The notes: a model not told the origin generated them from the letters alone. Shown: positions 45,402-58,759, counted from the stretch's first letter. The stretch: DNA of 64,000 nt from Ramlibacter monticola (GCF_016722785.1 NZ_JAEQNE010000002.1:310001-374000); one strand, 5' to 3'. A program made the numbers and translations.

Positions 45402-47450
45402 ATGCCCCTCGCCCCCGCAGCCAATCCCCTCCTCTCCACCTGGACCGCCCCCTACGGCCTCGCGCCCTTCGACCGCATCCAGCCGGCGCACTTCGAACCG
45501 GCCTTCGCCGAGGCCCTGAAGGCCCACCGCGAAGAGATCGAGGCCATCGCACACGACCCGGGGGCGCCCGACTTCGAGAACACGCTGGCCGCCCTGGACC
45601 GTTGCGGGCGGCGCCTGGGCCGGCTCAACATGGTGTTCAACAACCTGTGCTCCTCGGAAACCTCGCCGGAGTTGCAGGAAGTGCAGCGTCGCATGGCGCC
45701 CGTGCTGGCCGCGCACTGGAGCGCGATCTCCATGCACCGAGCGCTGTTCGCCCGCGTCGACCAGGTTCACGCCCAGCGCGCGCGCCTCGGGCTGGAGCCC
45801 GAAGCGCTGCGCCTGCTGGAACGCACGCACCTGGGGTTCGTCCGCGCCGGCGCGCGGCTGCCGGCCGACGCGCAGGAACGCCATGCGCAGATCGTGCAGG
45901 AGCTGGCCTCCCTGCAGACCGCCTTCGGCCAGAACGTTCTGCACGACGAGTCCGCCTGGGCGCTGGTGCTGCGCGAGGAGGACGAGCTCGCCGGCCTGCC
46001 GGCCTTCGTGCGCTCGGCGGCCCGCGCCGCCGCGCAGCAGCGGGGCCTGGGCGAGGTCCACGCGATCACGCTGTCGCGCTCGCTCATCGTGCCCTTCCTC
46101 ACCTTTTCCGAGCGCCGCGACCTGCGCGAGCAGGCGTGGCGGGCCTGGGTGGGCCGCGGCATGCACGCGGGCGAGCACGACAACCGCCCGCGGGTGGGCC
46201 GCATCCTGCAACTGCGGCAGGAGCAGGCTCGGCTGCACGGCTACGCCAACTACGCGGACTACGCGCTGGACGACCGCATGGCGCGCACCCCCGCGGCGGT
46301 GGACCGCCTGCTGGACGACGTCTACGGGCGCGCGAAGGCCGCCCTGGCGCGCGAGCGCGCCGCGCTGGAAGCCGTGCAGCGCGCGGCCGGCGGCACGGCC
46401 CGCATCGAGGCCTGGGACTGGCGCTACTGGGCCGAGAAGGTGCGGCAGCGCGACTTCGCCGTCGACGACGCCCAGGTCAAGCCCTACTTCCCGCTCGATG
46501 CGATGGTGCAGGCGGCCTTCGACTGCGCGCAGCGCCTGTTCGGCCTAAGATTCACGCCGCGGCCCGAGCTCGCGCTGTACCACCCCGATGCCCGCGCCTA
46601 CGAAGTGCACGACGCGCAGGGCCGCGCCGTCGGCCTCTTCGTCCGCGACGACTTCGCCCGCCCCAGCAAGCGCAGCGGCGCCTGGATGAGCAGCCTCGCC
46701 CTGCAGGCGCGCAATGGCGGCGAGGTGCTGCCGGTGGTCCTGAACACCAACAACTTCGCCAAGGGCAGCCCCACGCTCCTGGGTTTCGACGACGTGCGCA
46801 CGCTGTTCCACGAGTTCGGCCACGGACTGCACGGGCTGCTGTCCGACGTGACCTACGGCGACCTCGCGGGCACGCAGGTGCTGCGCGATTTCGTGGAGCT
46901 GCCGTCGCAGCTGTTCGAGCACTGGATGGCCGAACCGGAGGTGCTGCGGCGCCACGCTCGCCACGTGGAGACGGGCGAAGCCATCCCCGAAGCGCTGGTG
47001 GCGCGGCTGGACGCGGCGCAGAAGTTCGGCGAAGCCTACGAGACGGTGCGCTACTGCGGCAGCGCGATCGTCGACATGGCGGTGCACCGGCACCCCGATC
47101 CCGCAGCGGTGGACGACTGGCCGGCCTTCGAGGAGCAGGTGCTGCGCGAGCGCGGACTGCCGGAAGCGGCCGGCATCAATCACCGGCTGGCGCATTTCCA
47201 GCACCTGTTCAGCGGGGGCTACGCGGCGGGCTACTACGTGTACCTGTGGGCCGAGGTGCTCGATGCGGATGCGTGGGAGGCGTTCGTGGAGGCGGGCAGT
47301 CCGTTCGATGGCGAGGTGGCGCAGCGGCTGCGGCGCTGCATTCTCTCGACGGGCAACAGCGTGGAGCCCGGCGAGGCCTTCCGCGCGTTCCGCGGGCGCG
47401 ATCCCGTGATCGAGCCGCTGCTGCGGCAGAAGGGGCTGCTGGAGGCGTGA
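45402..47450 (+). CDS. prlC: Oligopeptidase A (M3 metallopeptidase)
   Basis: A 682-residue cytosolic zinc peptidase that finishes degradation of signal peptides and other oligopeptides. It matches the family in length and carries the zinc motif HEFGHGLHG (H470, E471, H474), a helix with ENTLAALDRCGRRLGRL near the start, PSKRSGAWMSSL, and the C-terminal FQHLFSGGYAAGYYVYLWAEVLDADAWEAF that shapes the S1' side. It begins 25 bases after the TSUP gene and ends before a strong terminator. Confidence 0.96.
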   Translation: MPLAPAANPLLSTWTAPYGLAPFDRIQPAHFEPAFAEALKAHREEIEAIAHDPGAPDFENTLAALDRCGRRLGRLNMVFNNLCSSETSPELQEVQRRMAPVLAAHWSAISMHRALFARVDQVHAQRARLGLEPEALRLLERTHLGFVRAGARLPADAQERHAQIVQELASLQTAFGQNVLHDESAWALVLREEDELAGLPAFVRSAARAAAQQRGLGEVHAITLSRSLIVPFLTFSERRDLREQAWRAWVGRGMHAGEHDNRPRVGRILQLRQEQARLHGYANYADYALDDRMARTPAAVDRLLDDVYGRAKAALARERAALEAVQRAAGGTARIEAWDWRYWAEKVRQRDFAVDDAQVKPYFPLDAMVQAAFDCAQRLFGLRFTPRPELALYHPDARAYEVHDAQGRAVGLFVRDDFARPSKRSGAWMSSLALQARNGGEVLPVVLNTNNFAKGSPTLLGFDDVRTLFHEFGHGLHGLLSDVTYGDLAGTQVLRDFVELPSQLFEHWMAEPEVLRRHARHVETGEAIPEALVARLDAAQKFGEAYETVRYCGSAIVDMAVHRHPDPAAVDDWPAFEEQVLRERGLPEAAGINHRLAHFQHLFSGGYAAGYYVYLWAEVLDADAWEAFVEAGSPFDGEVAQRLRRCILSTGNSVEPGEAFRAFRGRDPVIEPLLRQKGLLEA

Positions 47451-47541
47451 GGACGGAAGGCCCGGGTTGCCGCCTGCCGCGCGTTCGCGCGATTTCGCGG
47501 CCCGCCGGGCCACTCGGTCGCGGGAACGGCGAAGGGGAATG

Positions 47542-47568
47542 AAAAAAGCCGCCCGAGGGCGGCTTTTT
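47542..47568. terminator. Bidirectional intrinsic terminator between prlC and clpA
   Basis: AAAAAAGCCGCC / GGCGGCTTTTT around a CGAG loop, with A and T tracts on both sides. It stops prlC rightward and clpA leftward. Confidence 0.9.
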
Positions 47569-47585
47569 CGTGGCGGCGGAGGCGC

Positions 47586-49931
<2,346 letters not shown>

Positions 49932-49975
49932 GTGATTTCCTTCTGCTTCAAACCTCTGTTCCTTCGAGTCCCGGT

Positions 49976-50335
49976 TTACTCGACCGGTTCACTCAGACAC
50001 TGCAGGGGGTGCCCCGCCTGGCGGGCCGCCTCCTGCACCTGCTGGACTTTCGTGGCCGCGACGTCCCTCGAGTACACGCCACAAATGCCTTTGCCGTCCA
50101 GATGGATCTTCAACATGATCTGCGTGGCCGTCTCCCTGTCTTTCCCGAAGAACTCCTGGATCACCACCACCACGAATTCCATGGGGGTGTAGTCGTCGTT
50201 CAACATCACGACCTGGTACATCTGCGGCGGTTTGGTCTTCTGCGTCTTTCGTTCTGCAACCACCGAACCGCCATCGTCCTCCTTCGGCCGGATCGTGGGT
50301 CCGGCCGGGGGCGGGAGAGGTGTCTGACTGGCCAT
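49976..50335 (-). CDS. clpS: ClpA adaptor ClpS
   Basis: A 119-residue N-end-rule adaptor that hands substrates to ClpAP. It has a disordered N-terminal tail (1-35), then [19 protein letters not shown] with the [10 protein letters not shown] hydrophobic-pocket motif, [22 protein letters not shown], and a short C-terminus. The ATG at 50335 (MASQTPLP) is preferred; one three codons upstream is possible. It is paired with clpA. Confidence 0.96.
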   Translation of the reverse strand: MASQTPLPPPAGPTIRPKEDDGGSVVAERKTQKTKPPQMYQVVMLNDDYTPMEFVVVVIQEFFGKDRETATQIMLKIHLDGKGICGVYSRDVAATKVQQVQEAARQAGHPLQCLSEPVE

Positions 50336-50587
50336 GAAAATCATTCTATCGACCGGAACTGGCACCCGTAGACCCTAGGTGAATTGGCGACGGTCCCGTC
50401 ACATTCAAGCGACATGTGTGCCAGCTTGCAGATTCCGACCGGCGCGGAGGCCTTTACAGACGCTTTGCAGAGCAGGAATCCTTTCGTGGCGCCCACTTGC
50501 GCGTGACTAAGTGAAAATGTTGACAGATGAGCGGTCTTCACGGACACTCGCCCGCAACTGAGGGAACAAAAAACGGGGGCGCGCATC
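50336..50587. promoter_or_regulatory. Divergent leader region of clpS and the cold-shock gene
   Basis: About 250 bases. A TTGACA hexamer at 50520-50525 could be the -35 of the cold-shock gene; the paired -10 is weak. The remaining leader may act as a cold-responsive 5' untranslated region, as in other csp genes, but no defined fold was identified. The ribosome site before 50588 is GGGGGCG. Confidence 0.35.
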
Positions 50588-50908
50588 ATGGCGACCGGCA
50601 CTGTCAAGTGGTTTAACGATGCCAAGGGCTTCGGGTTCATCGAGCCCGATGGCGGCGGCTCGGACGTGTTCGCGCATTTTTCCGCGATCACCATGGAAGG
50701 TTTCAAGACCCTCAAGCAGGGATCCCGCGTGACCTTCGACATCCAGCAGGGCCCCAAGGGCCAACTGGCGCAGAACATCCAGGCCCAGCCCGGCCCGATC
50801 CAGACGCAGCCGCCGGGCACCGACCGTCCGCCGCGCCAGCCGAAGGTACGCGCGCCGCAGTTCCATGCGGCCGGCGGCCACGGCACGGACCACGCCAACA
50901 AGACCTGA
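50588..50908 (+). CDS. Cold-shock domain protein with extended C-terminus
   Basis: A 106-residue CspA-type nucleic-acid chaperone. The cold-shock domain spans 1-68: [29 protein letters not shown] contains both RNP motifs (KGFGFIEP and DVFAHF) in variable-spaced form, then [20 protein letters not shown]. Typical CspA has about 67-70 residues; here a Pro/Gln/Gly-rich tail of 35-40 residues follows. A terminator sits 50 bases downstream. Confidence 0.93.
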   Translation: MATGTVKWFNDAKGFGFIEPDGGGSDVFAHFSAITMEGFKTLKQGSRVTFDIQQGPKGQLAQNIQAQPGPIQTQPPGTDRPPRQPKVRAPQFHAAGGHGTDHANKT

Positions 50909-50957
50909 GCGGGCGCCGCCGCGCCGACGCGCGCGCTGACCCCGACCTTGTCGAACG

Positions 50958-50978
50958 AGCCGCCTCCGGGCGGCTTTT
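50958..50978 (+). terminator. Intrinsic terminator of the cold-shock gene
   Basis: A 7-bp stem AGCCGCC / GGCGGCT with loop TCCG, followed by TTTT. It lies 50 bases after the cold-shock stop codon. Confidence 0.8.
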
Positions 50979-51152
50979 CACACTCCGGCCACGGCGTGCG
51001 CGGCACGCGCGCACGGTCCGCCCTTCCCCACAGGAGGGGGTTTACACCCGCGAATGGGCGATTGACCCCTGCGGGGACGATCGGGTGTGCCGGGAGCAGC
51101 GCACGATGGGCGCCGGGAACCAGTCGGAACCGAAGGCCTCCCGGCCCGCGGA

Positions 51153-51899
51153 TCAGCCGGCGATCCAGACGCCGTCGGGGCGGCGGCAGGCCGTGCCCTG
51201 CTGGCGCTGCGGCCCGTGCTCGGTGTGCACCGTCAGGGTGTACGGACGGCAGTAGGAGCCCTGCACGTACCTCACCTGGCCGGGAACGACGGTGTAGCGC
51301 GTGGGCCCCTCGGCCCACTGCACCTGGCGGCCCGCCGGGGCGACCTCGAGGACCTCGCCCACGCAGGCGTGGTTGGCGGCGTCCATGCGCCGGCCGACCT
51401 CCCCGCCCACCAGCACGCCGGCGACGGCGCCGCCGATGGTCGCGAGGGTGCGGCCGTCGCCCTTGCCGATCTGGTTGCCCAGCACGCCGCCGACGATGCC
51501 ACCGAGCAGGCTGCCGACGGCGGGGCTGTTGCAGCGGACGGTGCCGGCCACCGGGGCGGGCCGGTACTGCGGCTTGTACACGTACTCGCCCTGCTGCTGG
51601 TGCATCCAGGGCACCACCACCACCGGCTGCTGCTGCACGACCACCGGCGGCCGCTGCACGATGACGGGCTGCGCGGGCACGACCACCACGCGCTCGGGCG
51701 CACGGCACTTGCGCTTTTCGGTGTAGTCGCCGTGCTTCCACTCGCGCGTCACCTTGCAGTTGCCGTCCCAGAACTCCTCCTTGTGCTTGCCATGACCGTG
51801 GCCATGTCCGTGCCCGTGGTCATGGTCGTCGCGGTCGGCCATGGCGGCCGGCGCGGCCAGGACGGCCGCCACGGCGGCCAGGAGGATGGAAGTACGCAT
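51153..51899 (-). CDS. His/Gly-rich glycine-zipper envelope protein
   Basis: A 248-residue secreted protein. After the signal peptide (1-20, ending AMA) comes a very His-rich mature N-terminus (DDHDHGHGHGHGHGKHKEE), then CKVTREWKHGDYTEKRKC, Val/Gln/Pro repeats, and a glycine zipper (SLLGGIVGGVLGNQIGKGD ... GGAVAGVLVGGEVGRRMD) of the outer-membrane lipoprotein Rickettsia-17-kDa type. The last 70 residues hold four cysteines. The HG repeats suggest metal binding. The ATG at 51899 gives a clean signal peptide. Confidence 0.78.
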   Translation of the reverse strand: MRTSILLAAVAAVLAAPAAMADRDDHDHGHGHGHGHGKHKEEFWDGNCKVTREWKHGDYTEKRKCRAPERVVVVPAQPVIVQRPPVVVQQQPVVVVPWMHQQQGEYVYKPQYRPAPVAGTVRCNSPAVGSLLGGIVGGVLGNQIGKGDGRTLATIGGAVAGVLVGGEVGRRMDAANHACVGEVLEVAPAGRQVQWAEGPTRYTVVPGQVRYVQGSYCRPYTLTVHTEHGPQRQQGTACRRPDGVWIAG

Positions 51900-52010
51900 G
51901 CGGGTCCTGCTCTCTCTGCTCATTGAAGCCAACGGGATTTTCGGACGGCCGGCTGGCTCAACGGTAACGGCGCATGTAACAGCGCGCGGCGACGTGAAAT
52001 CCTTCGGTGT

Positions 52011-53495
52011 CTAGCAGCCGAGGTCTTCGCACAGCCGTTGCACCCGCGCCGTGACCTCGGGATCCATCTGGATGGCCCGCCCCCATTCGCGCTGCGTCTC
52101 GCCCGGCCACTTGTTGGTGGCGTCCATGCCCATCTTGCTGCCCAGCCCGGCCACCGGCGAGGCGAAGTCCAGGTAGTCGATGGGCGTGTGCTCGATCATC
52201 ATGGTGTCGCGCGCCGGGTCCATGCGGGTGGTCAAGGCCCACATCACCTCGCGCCAGTCGCGCACGTCGACGTCGTCGTCGACCACGAGGATGAACTTCG
52301 TGTACATGAACTGGCGCAGGTGGCTCCACACGCCCATCATCACGCGCCGCGCATGGCCCGCGTAGGCCTTGCGGATGCTCACCACGGCCATGCGGTAGCT
52401 GCACGCCTCGGGCGGCAGGTAGAAGTCGACGATCTCCGGGAACTGCCGCTGCAGCAGCGGGATGAACAGTTCGTTCATCGCGAGGCCCAGCACCGCGGGC
52501 TCGTCCATCGGCTTGCCGGTGCAGGTGGAGTGGTAGATCGCGTCCGGCCGCATGGTGATGCGGTCGATCGTGAACACGGGGAACTCGGCCTGCTCGTTGT
52601 AGTAGCCGGTGTGGTCGCCGTACGGCCCTTCCAGCGCGTGCTCGTAGCCGCTGGGGTGGGCGGGGTCGGGCTGGATGTGGCCTTCCAGCACGATCTCCGC
52701 CGTCGCCGGGACCTTCAACGGCACGCCGAGCGCCGGCGCCACCTCGGTGCGGCCGCCGCGCAGCAGGCCGGCGAACTGGTATTCCGACAGTGCGTCCGGC
52801 ACCGGCGTGACGGCGCCCAGCAGCGTGGCCGGATCAGCGCCCAGCGCCACGGCCACCGGGTACGGCTCGCCGGGATGCGCCAGCGCGTGGTCGCGGAAGT
52901 CGAGCGCGCCGCCGCGGTGCGCCAGCCAGCGCATGATGACCTTGTTGCGCGACAGCACCTGCTGGCGGTAGATGCCCAGGTTCTGGCGCGGCTTGTGGGG
53001 CCCGCGCGTGATCACGAGGCCCCAGGTGATGAGCGGGGCCACGTCGCCGGGCCAGCAATGCTGGATCGGCAGCCGCGCCAGGTCGACTTCCTCGCCTTCG
53101 AACACCTGCTGCTGGCAGGCAGGGCGGCTCACCTCGCGCGGCGCCATGTGCCACAGGCGCTTGACGAGGTCGCCCATGCCGAGCATTTCCTTGAAGCCGC
53201 GCGGCGGCTCGGGCTCCTTCAGGCGCGCGAGCAGTTCGCCGAACACGCGCACGCCCTTGAGGTCCGGCACGCCCATGGCGCGGGCCACGCGCTGCGGCGT
53301 CCCGAACAGGTTGGCCAGCACCGGCATGCGGTGGCCGGAGGGCTGCTCGAACAGGAGCGCGGGGCCGCCCGCGCGCAGCACGCGGTCGCAGACGGCGGTC
53401 ATCTCCAGGTGCGGCGAAACCGGCTGGGAGACGCGCTTGAGGTCGCCGCCTTCCTCCAGCTGCGCCATGAATTCGCGCAGGTCGCGGTAGGTCAT
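52011..53495 (-). CDS. ubiD: 4-hydroxy-3-polyprenylbenzoate decarboxylase
   Basis: A prenylated-FMN decarboxylase of ubiquinone synthesis. The 494-residue protein matches E. coli UbiD in length and shows [20 protein letters not shown] at the start, [40 protein letters not shown], and the C-terminal [18 protein letters not shown]. It follows ubiT by 10 bases, placing it in an operon with the oxygen-independent hydroxylation genes ubiU, ubiV and ubiT. The partner ubiX is not in the window. Confidence 0.96.
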   Translation of the reverse strand: MTYRDLREFMAQLEEGGDLKRVSQPVSPHLEMTAVCDRVLRAGGPALLFEQPSGHRMPVLANLFGTPQRVARAMGVPDLKGVRVFGELLARLKEPEPPRGFKEMLGMGDLVKRLWHMAPREVSRPACQQQVFEGEEVDLARLPIQHCWPGDVAPLITWGLVITRGPHKPRQNLGIYRQQVLSRNKVIMRWLAHRGGALDFRDHALAHPGEPYPVAVALGADPATLLGAVTPVPDALSEYQFAGLLRGGRTEVAPALGVPLKVPATAEIVLEGHIQPDPAHPSGYEHALEGPYGDHTGYYNEQAEFPVFTIDRITMRPDAIYHSTCTGKPMDEPAVLGLAMNELFIPLLQRQFPEIVDFYLPPEACSYRMAVVSIRKAYAGHARRVMMGVWSHLRQFMYTKFILVVDDDVDVRDWREVMWALTTRMDPARDTMMIEHTPIDYLDFASPVAGLGSKMGMDATNKWPGETQREWGRAIQMDPEVTARVQRLCEDLGC

Positions 53496-53505
53496 CGAAC
53501 GGCGA

Positions 53506-53985
53506 TCAGCCCCAGGGACGCTTGTCCTCGCCCCCGCGGCCGCGCGTGAAGCGGGAGAGGTCGAACACCGGCAGTTCCAGCGCGTCGAGCGTGTTCTTCA
53601 CCACGAGGCCCAGCTCGGTGTCGCCTTCCATGCTGAGGCGGCGGTTGAAGAACAGCGTGTCCGGGTCTTCCTGGCGGCGCGCGATGCGCAGGAAATCGGG
53701 GCCGCTGGCGCTGATGGTGAGATCGGGCTGCGGCTGGCGCGACAGCGGCGAGAAGCGCGCGCCATTCCAGCTGAAATCGAACGAGTTCCGGGCGTCGCGC
53801 ACGTGGATGCGGAACTTGCGGTCCTTCATCAGCAGCTTCACGTCCTCGGGCAGCTGCGGCGCCAGGATCGCGTTGAGCGCCGTCGCCAGCACCAGCGAGC
53901 CCGGGTAGGCCGGCAGGCGCTCGAGCACCGCGGCGATCGGCTTCGGGCACTCGGGCAGGCTGGAAAGGGAAAAGAACGTGTTCAT
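53506..53985 (-). CDS. ubiT: UbiT, SCP2-domain lipid-binding accessory of O2-independent ubiquinone synthesis
   Basis: A 159-residue SCP2-like protein homologous to E. coli YhbT/UbiT, which binds ubiquinone intermediates for anaerobic synthesis. The SCP2 domain covers about 25-140: [54 protein letters not shown] and [14 protein letters not shown] (given as separated blocks). The start at 53985 overlaps the ubiV stop by four bases. Confidence 0.93.
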   Translation of the reverse strand: MNTFFSLSSLPECPKPIAAVLERLPAYPGSLVLATALNAILAPQLPEDVKLLMKDRKFRIHVRDARNSFDFSWNGARFSPLSRQPQPDLTISASGPDFLRIARRQEDPDTLFFNRRLSMEGDTELGLVVKNTLDALELPVFDLSRFTRGRGGEDKRPWG

Positions 53986-54878
53986 GCCGCCACCTCGATG
54001 ATCTGCTCCATGCCGGAACGGCCATGCCAGTAGCCGTTGCAGGCCTGGTCGGGCAGCAGCTGCTGGAGCTTCTCCTGCGCCGAGCGCGGATTCGCGCCGC
54101 CGCGGACCTCGTCGAACAGGCCGATGATTTCCGCCATGTGCTGCGACTGCGGGCTCAGGCGGACGACGTCCACGCCGGCCTTCTCCATCGACGGCAGGTC
54201 GCCCAGCAGGCTGTGCACGCGGGCCGACTGGGTCTGGATGCCATTGAGCACGAGGAAGGGCTCGTTCTCGCGGGTGCGCAGCACCTGACCGTCGGGATGG
54301 GCGATGCAGCTGAAGCCGCAATCGTCCTTCGGCAGGTTCAGGTGGCGCGCCGTGAAGCAGCGCGCCGAGAAGGCGAGCGGCAGGCGGCCGAAGGCGAACA
54401 CCTCGGTCTCCAGGCCGGCGGGGCGCTCCTGCTGCACCTGGACGAGGTCGTCGCGCTTCATCTCCAGCGGCATCACCCAGCGCGAGGCGCCCAGCTCGTG
54501 CATCCAGCGCAGCGTGTCGGCGTTGTAGATGTTCAGGTGCGGGCCGGCCACGAAGGGCAGCTTGCCCGTCACGCAGTGCACCGCGCCCATGTCGTTGGCC
54601 TCGACGCCGAACTCGCCGTTGGCGGCGATCTTGTGCAGCACCGTGACGTCGGAACCCGACTCCAGCAGCACCTGCGTGGAAAGGAAGACCTCCTTGCCCG
54701 CGCCGCGCAGCATGGCCGCGATCTCCAGCCAGTCGGCCAGTTTCATCTCGTGGCGGCGCGAGCACACGGCCTCGCCGAGATAGACGACCTCCACCGGCGT
54801 GTCGGCGACGGCGGCGTAGAAGGCCTGCACGGTCGCGCGCGGCCAGTAGTACAGCAGGGGGCCCAGGGACAGCTTCAT
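53982..54878 (-). CDS. ubiV: UbiV, subunit of O2-independent ubiquinone hydroxylase
   Basis: A U32-family iron-sulfur protein, 298 residues, partner of UbiU in oxygen-independent hydroxylation. The four cluster cysteines are present at C39, C174, C187 and C191, with the same spacing as E. coli C180-C193-C197 after the common C39. Other blocks are [26 protein letters not shown] and [13 protein letters not shown]. The ATG at 54878 lies four bases after the ubiU stop and is preferred to an earlier in-frame ATG. Confidence 0.95.
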   Translation of the reverse strand: MKLSLGPLLYYWPRATVQAFYAAVADTPVEVVYLGEAVCSRRHEMKLADWLEIAAMLRGAGKEVFLSTQVLLESGSDVTVLHKIAANGEFGVEANDMGAVHCVTGKLPFVAGPHLNIYNADTLRWMHELGASRWVMPLEMKRDDLVQVQQERPAGLETEVFAFGRLPLAFSARCFTARHLNLPKDDCGFSCIAHPDGQVLRTRENEPFLVLNGIQTQSARVHSLLGDLPSMEKAGVDVVRLSPQSQHMAEIIGLFDEVRGGANPRSAQEKLQQLLPDQACNGYWHGRSGMEQIIEVAA

Positions 54879-54882
54879 GGCC

Positions 54883-55914
54883 TTATTTCCAGGAACGGTG
54901 GTAGGCACCGATGGTGTGCTGCTGGCCTTCGGCCAGCTGGTCGAGGCCGGCCATCCAGCTGGTCTTGACGGAATAGCGGTGGGCGCCGGCCAGGCACTGG
55001 TCGATCGCCTCGCGCCAGATGCGCGTGACCTGCGCCACGTAGGCGGGACTGCGCTGGCGGCCCTCGATCTTGATCGCGCGCACGCCGATCTTCGTCAGCT
55101 CCGGCAGCAGGTCCAGCGTGTTGAGGCTGGTCGGTTCCTCGATCGCGTAGTAGTTCTGCTCGCCGTCGACATCGAAGCGGCCCTTGCAGAGCGTGGGGTA
55201 GCCGGCGTTCTCGCCTTCGGCGTAGAGGTCGATCAGCACGCCGCCCAGGCGGGCCTCGCGGCCGCGCGGCGTCTCCTGCCAGCGCACCGCCTTGGCGGGC
55301 GAGCACACGCCGTGCGTATTGGGCGACTCGCCCGTGACGTAGGAGGACAGCTGGCAGCGGCCTTCCACCATCACGCACAGGCTGCCGAAGCCGAACACCT
55401 CGATCTCGACGTCCGTGCGCTGGGTGAGCTGCTTGACCTGCTCCAGCGACAGCACGCGCGGCAGCACGGCGCGCTGGATGCCGAACTGCTCGCGGTACAG
55501 GTTGATCGCTTCGTAGTTGGTGGCGGAGCCCTGCACCGAGAGGTGCAGCCGCAACTGCGGATGCTGGCGCGCCGCGTACTTCAGGATCCCGGGATCGGCC
55601 ACGATCACCGCGTCGACGCCCATGGCGGCCGCGGTGTCCACCGCCGTGCGCCAGCGGTCGCCCTGCCCGGCCTGCGGATAGGTGTTGATGGCCATCAGCA
55701 CCTTGCTGCCGCGCTCGTGCGCGTAGCGGATGCCGGACTCGATCGCGGCGCGGTCGAAGTTGAGGCCGGCGAAGTTGCGCGCGTTGGTGGCGTCGCGCAT
55801 GCCCATGTAGACGCAGTCGGCGCCGGCGTCGACCGCGGCTTTCAGGGCAGGCAGGCTGCCGGCGGGACAGACGAGCTCGATGGGGCTGGCGGGGGCAGTG
55901 GAAGCGGCGGACAT
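54883..55914 (-). CDS. ubiU: UbiU, U32-family subunit of O2-independent ubiquinone hydroxylase
   Basis: A 343-residue U32 protein. The [4Fe-4S] cysteines are C180, C187, C204 and C243, whose spacing is identical to that reported for E. coli UbiU. It contains [50 protein letters not shown] and [20 protein letters not shown]. It heads the ubiU-ubiV-ubiT-ubiD unit, so the cell can make ubiquinone without oxygen and probably respires anaerobically (for example nitrate; inference). Confidence 0.95.
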   Translation of the reverse strand: MSAASTAPASPIELVCPAGSLPALKAAVDAGADCVYMGMRDATNARNFAGLNFDRAAIESGIRYAHERGSKVLMAINTYPQAGQGDRWRTAVDTAAAMGVDAVIVADPGILKYAARQHPQLRLHLSVQGSATNYEAINLYREQFGIQRAVLPRVLSLEQVKQLTQRTDVEIEVFGFGSLCVMVEGRCQLSSYVTGESPNTHGVCSPAKAVRWQETPRGREARLGGVLIDLYAEGENAGYPTLCKGRFDVDGEQNYYAIEEPTSLNTLDLLPELTKIGVRAIKIEGRQRSPAYVAQVTRIWREAIDQCLAGAHRYSVKTSWMAGLDQLAEGQQHTIGAYHRSWK

Positions 55915-56024
55915 GAGATGCGGGGCGCTCGCCCCGGAGGAACCGGAGGCCGCCGACGATACGCGAGCACGGGGGCATGCGTACTGACCGGCGTCAAGTC
56001 AGAGCGATCCGCCCCGCCAACGAA

Positions 56025-56046
56025 AAGGCCGCCCGCAGGCGGCCTT
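56025..56046. terminator. Intrinsic terminator downstream of icd
   Basis: A 9-bp stem AAGGCCGCC / GGCGGCCTT around CGCA, preceded by an A run that becomes T on the leftward transcript. It follows the icd stop (leftward) by 23 bases. Confidence 0.75.
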
Positions 56047-56068
56047 CCGACACGCGCGCAACAATCCG

Positions 56069-57325
<1,257 letters not shown>

Positions 57326-57546
57326 GGGGGAAGCGTCTCCGGAGGGGAAATCGGTTGCACCGCGCCGGCGTCCGGCGGCAATCGTGCGGATTCTAGTCCC
57401 CGGGCCGTCGCATCCCCCGGCGCGAAATTCGACCTGCGTCAATGTCACAACTGTCGTGTCAACCGCCGGCCGCGCTGCCGCGTTGGCGGAGGGTCTGACA
57501 TCCCGTTGGGCATTTTTTTCACAACGATCGAACTGAAGGAATTCCA

Positions 57547-57807
57547 ATGAGCAAGCTCCTCGCCGTCCTCGTCGCCGGTCTGTTCTCCGTCGCCGCCTTC
57601 GCCCAGACCCCCGCCGCCGCTCCGGCCGCCGCTGCTGCTCCGGCCGCCGCCGCCGCCCCGGCTGCTCCCGCTGCCAAGGCCGCCCCCGCCAAGGCCGAAG
57701 TGAAGGCCGAAGCCAAGAAGGAAGAGAAGAAGGTTGCCAAGGCCGACAAGAAGGCCAAGAAGGCCGCCCCGAAGGCCGAAGTCAAGAAGGAAGAGAAGAA
57801 GTCGTAA
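57547..57807 (+). CDS. Small secreted Ala/Lys-rich protein, copy 1
   Basis: An 86-residue protein: signal peptide [20 protein letters not shown] (1-20), then an Ala/Pro stretch (21-45) and Lys/Ala/Glu repeats ([15 protein letters not shown]) to the end. Highly basic, presumably disordered or helical, in the periplasm. AAGGAA precedes the ATG and a strong terminator follows. A shorter paralogue lies 228 bases on. Function is unknown; binding to anionic polymers such as LPS or peptidoglycan is a guess. Confidence 0.8.
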   Translation: MSKLLAVLVAGLFSVAAFAQTPAAAPAAAAAPAAAAAPAAPAAKAAPAKAEVKAEAKKEEKKVAKADKKAKKAAPKAEVKKEEKKS

Positions 57808-57854
57808 TTCGACTGCTTCGCTTCGTGGAGCCGCGCCGCGCGGCTTCCGGCAGG

Positions 57855-57882
57855 GCCCGCCTTCCGGCGGGCTTTTTCTTTT
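57855..57882 (+). terminator. Intrinsic terminator after the first Lys/Ala-rich gene
   Basis: A 7-bp stem GCCCGCC / GGCGGGC with loop TTCC, followed by TTTTTCTTTT, 47 bases after the stop codon. Confidence 0.9.
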
Positions 57883-58035
57883 CCGCGGACGGCATGCGCC
57901 GTGGTCGGTGAATACCCTGAGCCGAACGGCGGCGGGCGATTGTCAACCACGGAGTTCCCGCTGCCGTTACGGATGGGCCGACCGGGGGGAACCGGGAGGT
58001 CGAAGAAACGTCAGACAACCTTGAAAGGACTTTCC

Positions 58036-58248
58036 ATGAGCAAGCTGCTCGCCGCCCTGGTCGCCTCCGTGTTTGCCATGTCCACCGCGTTCGCCGCCTC
58101 GCACGCCGGCGCCCCGATGGCTGGCGCCTCCGGCGCGAAGACCGAAGCCAAGGCCGAAGCCAAGGCCGAAAAGAAGACGGCGAAGGCGGACAAGAAGTCC
58201 ACCAAGAAGACCTCGACGAAGAAGACCGCCAAGACGGACAAGAACTGA
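58036..58248 (+). CDS. Small secreted Ala/Lys-rich protein, copy 2
   Basis: A 70-residue paralogue of the gene at 57547. The signal peptide begins with the same MSKLLA-LVA pattern and ends AFAASHA. The mature part is a short Gly/Ala segment and Lys/Ala/Thr repeats (AKAEAKAEKK, KKSTKKTSTKK). It has its own Shine-Dalgarno (AAAGGA), a separate upstream region and its own terminator, so the copies are independently expressed. Function is unknown. Confidence 0.78.
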   Translation: MSKLLAALVASVFAMSTAFAASHAGAPMAGASGAKTEAKAEAKAEKKTAKADKKSTKKTSTKKTAKTDKN

Positions 58249-58266
58249 GCCCTGCGTCCCGCACGG

Positions 58267-58291
58267 AATGCCCGCCGCGCGCGGGCATTTT
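58267..58291 (+). terminator. Intrinsic terminator after the second Lys/Ala-rich gene
   Basis: A 9-bp stem AATGCCCGC / GCGGGCATT with loop CGCGC and a TTTT tract, 18 bases after the stop codon. Confidence 0.85.
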
Positions 58292-58312
58292 CGTTTCCCG
58301 CACAATCGCCGC

Positions 58313-58747
58313 ATGAAGAAGTCCCCCGCCCTCCTGGCCCTCCTGCTGGCCGCCGCCGCGTTCGCGCAGGAGCCGCAGATGAACCTGCCGCGCGTGAAGC
58401 TCACCGCCGGCATGCACGTGATCGACGCCCAGGTCGCCGCCACCAACGAGCAGCGCATGACCGGCCTGATGCACCGGCAGGAGATGCCGCAGCACGAGGG
58501 CATGCTGTTCGTCTTCGACTACCCCAGCCAGCAGTGCTTCTGGATGAAGAACACGCTGCTGCCCCTGGCGGTCGCCTTCGTCGCCGACGACGGCACCATC
58601 GTGAACATCGAGGAGATGAAGCCGCAGTCCCTGGACTCGCACTGCTCGATGAAGCCGGTGCGCTACGTGCTGGAAATGAACAAGGGCTGGTTCGCCAAGA
58701 AAGGCATCGCCGCGGGCGCCAGGCTGGGCGGCCCGGTCTTTCGCTGA
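58313..58747 (+). CDS. DUF192 family secreted protein
   Basis: A 144-residue protein with a signal peptide (1-18, ending AFAQ) and a DUF192 domain: QRMTGLMHRQEMPQHEGMLFVF, then CFWMKNTLLPLAVAFVADDGTIVNIEEM, and VRYVLEMNKGWFAKKGIAAG. The family is a small beta-barrel, often found near stress genes; its activity is not established. It converges on sodB across REP-like palindromes and a terminator. Confidence 0.9.
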   Translation: MKKSPALLALLLAAAAFAQEPQMNLPRVKLTAGMHVIDAQVAATNEQRMTGLMHRQEMPQHEGMLFVFDYPSQQCFWMKNTLLPLAVAFVADDGTIVNIEEMKPQSLDSHCSMKPVRYVLEMNKGWFAKKGIAAGARLGGPVFR

Positions 58748-58759
58748 GCGCCCGCCCCC

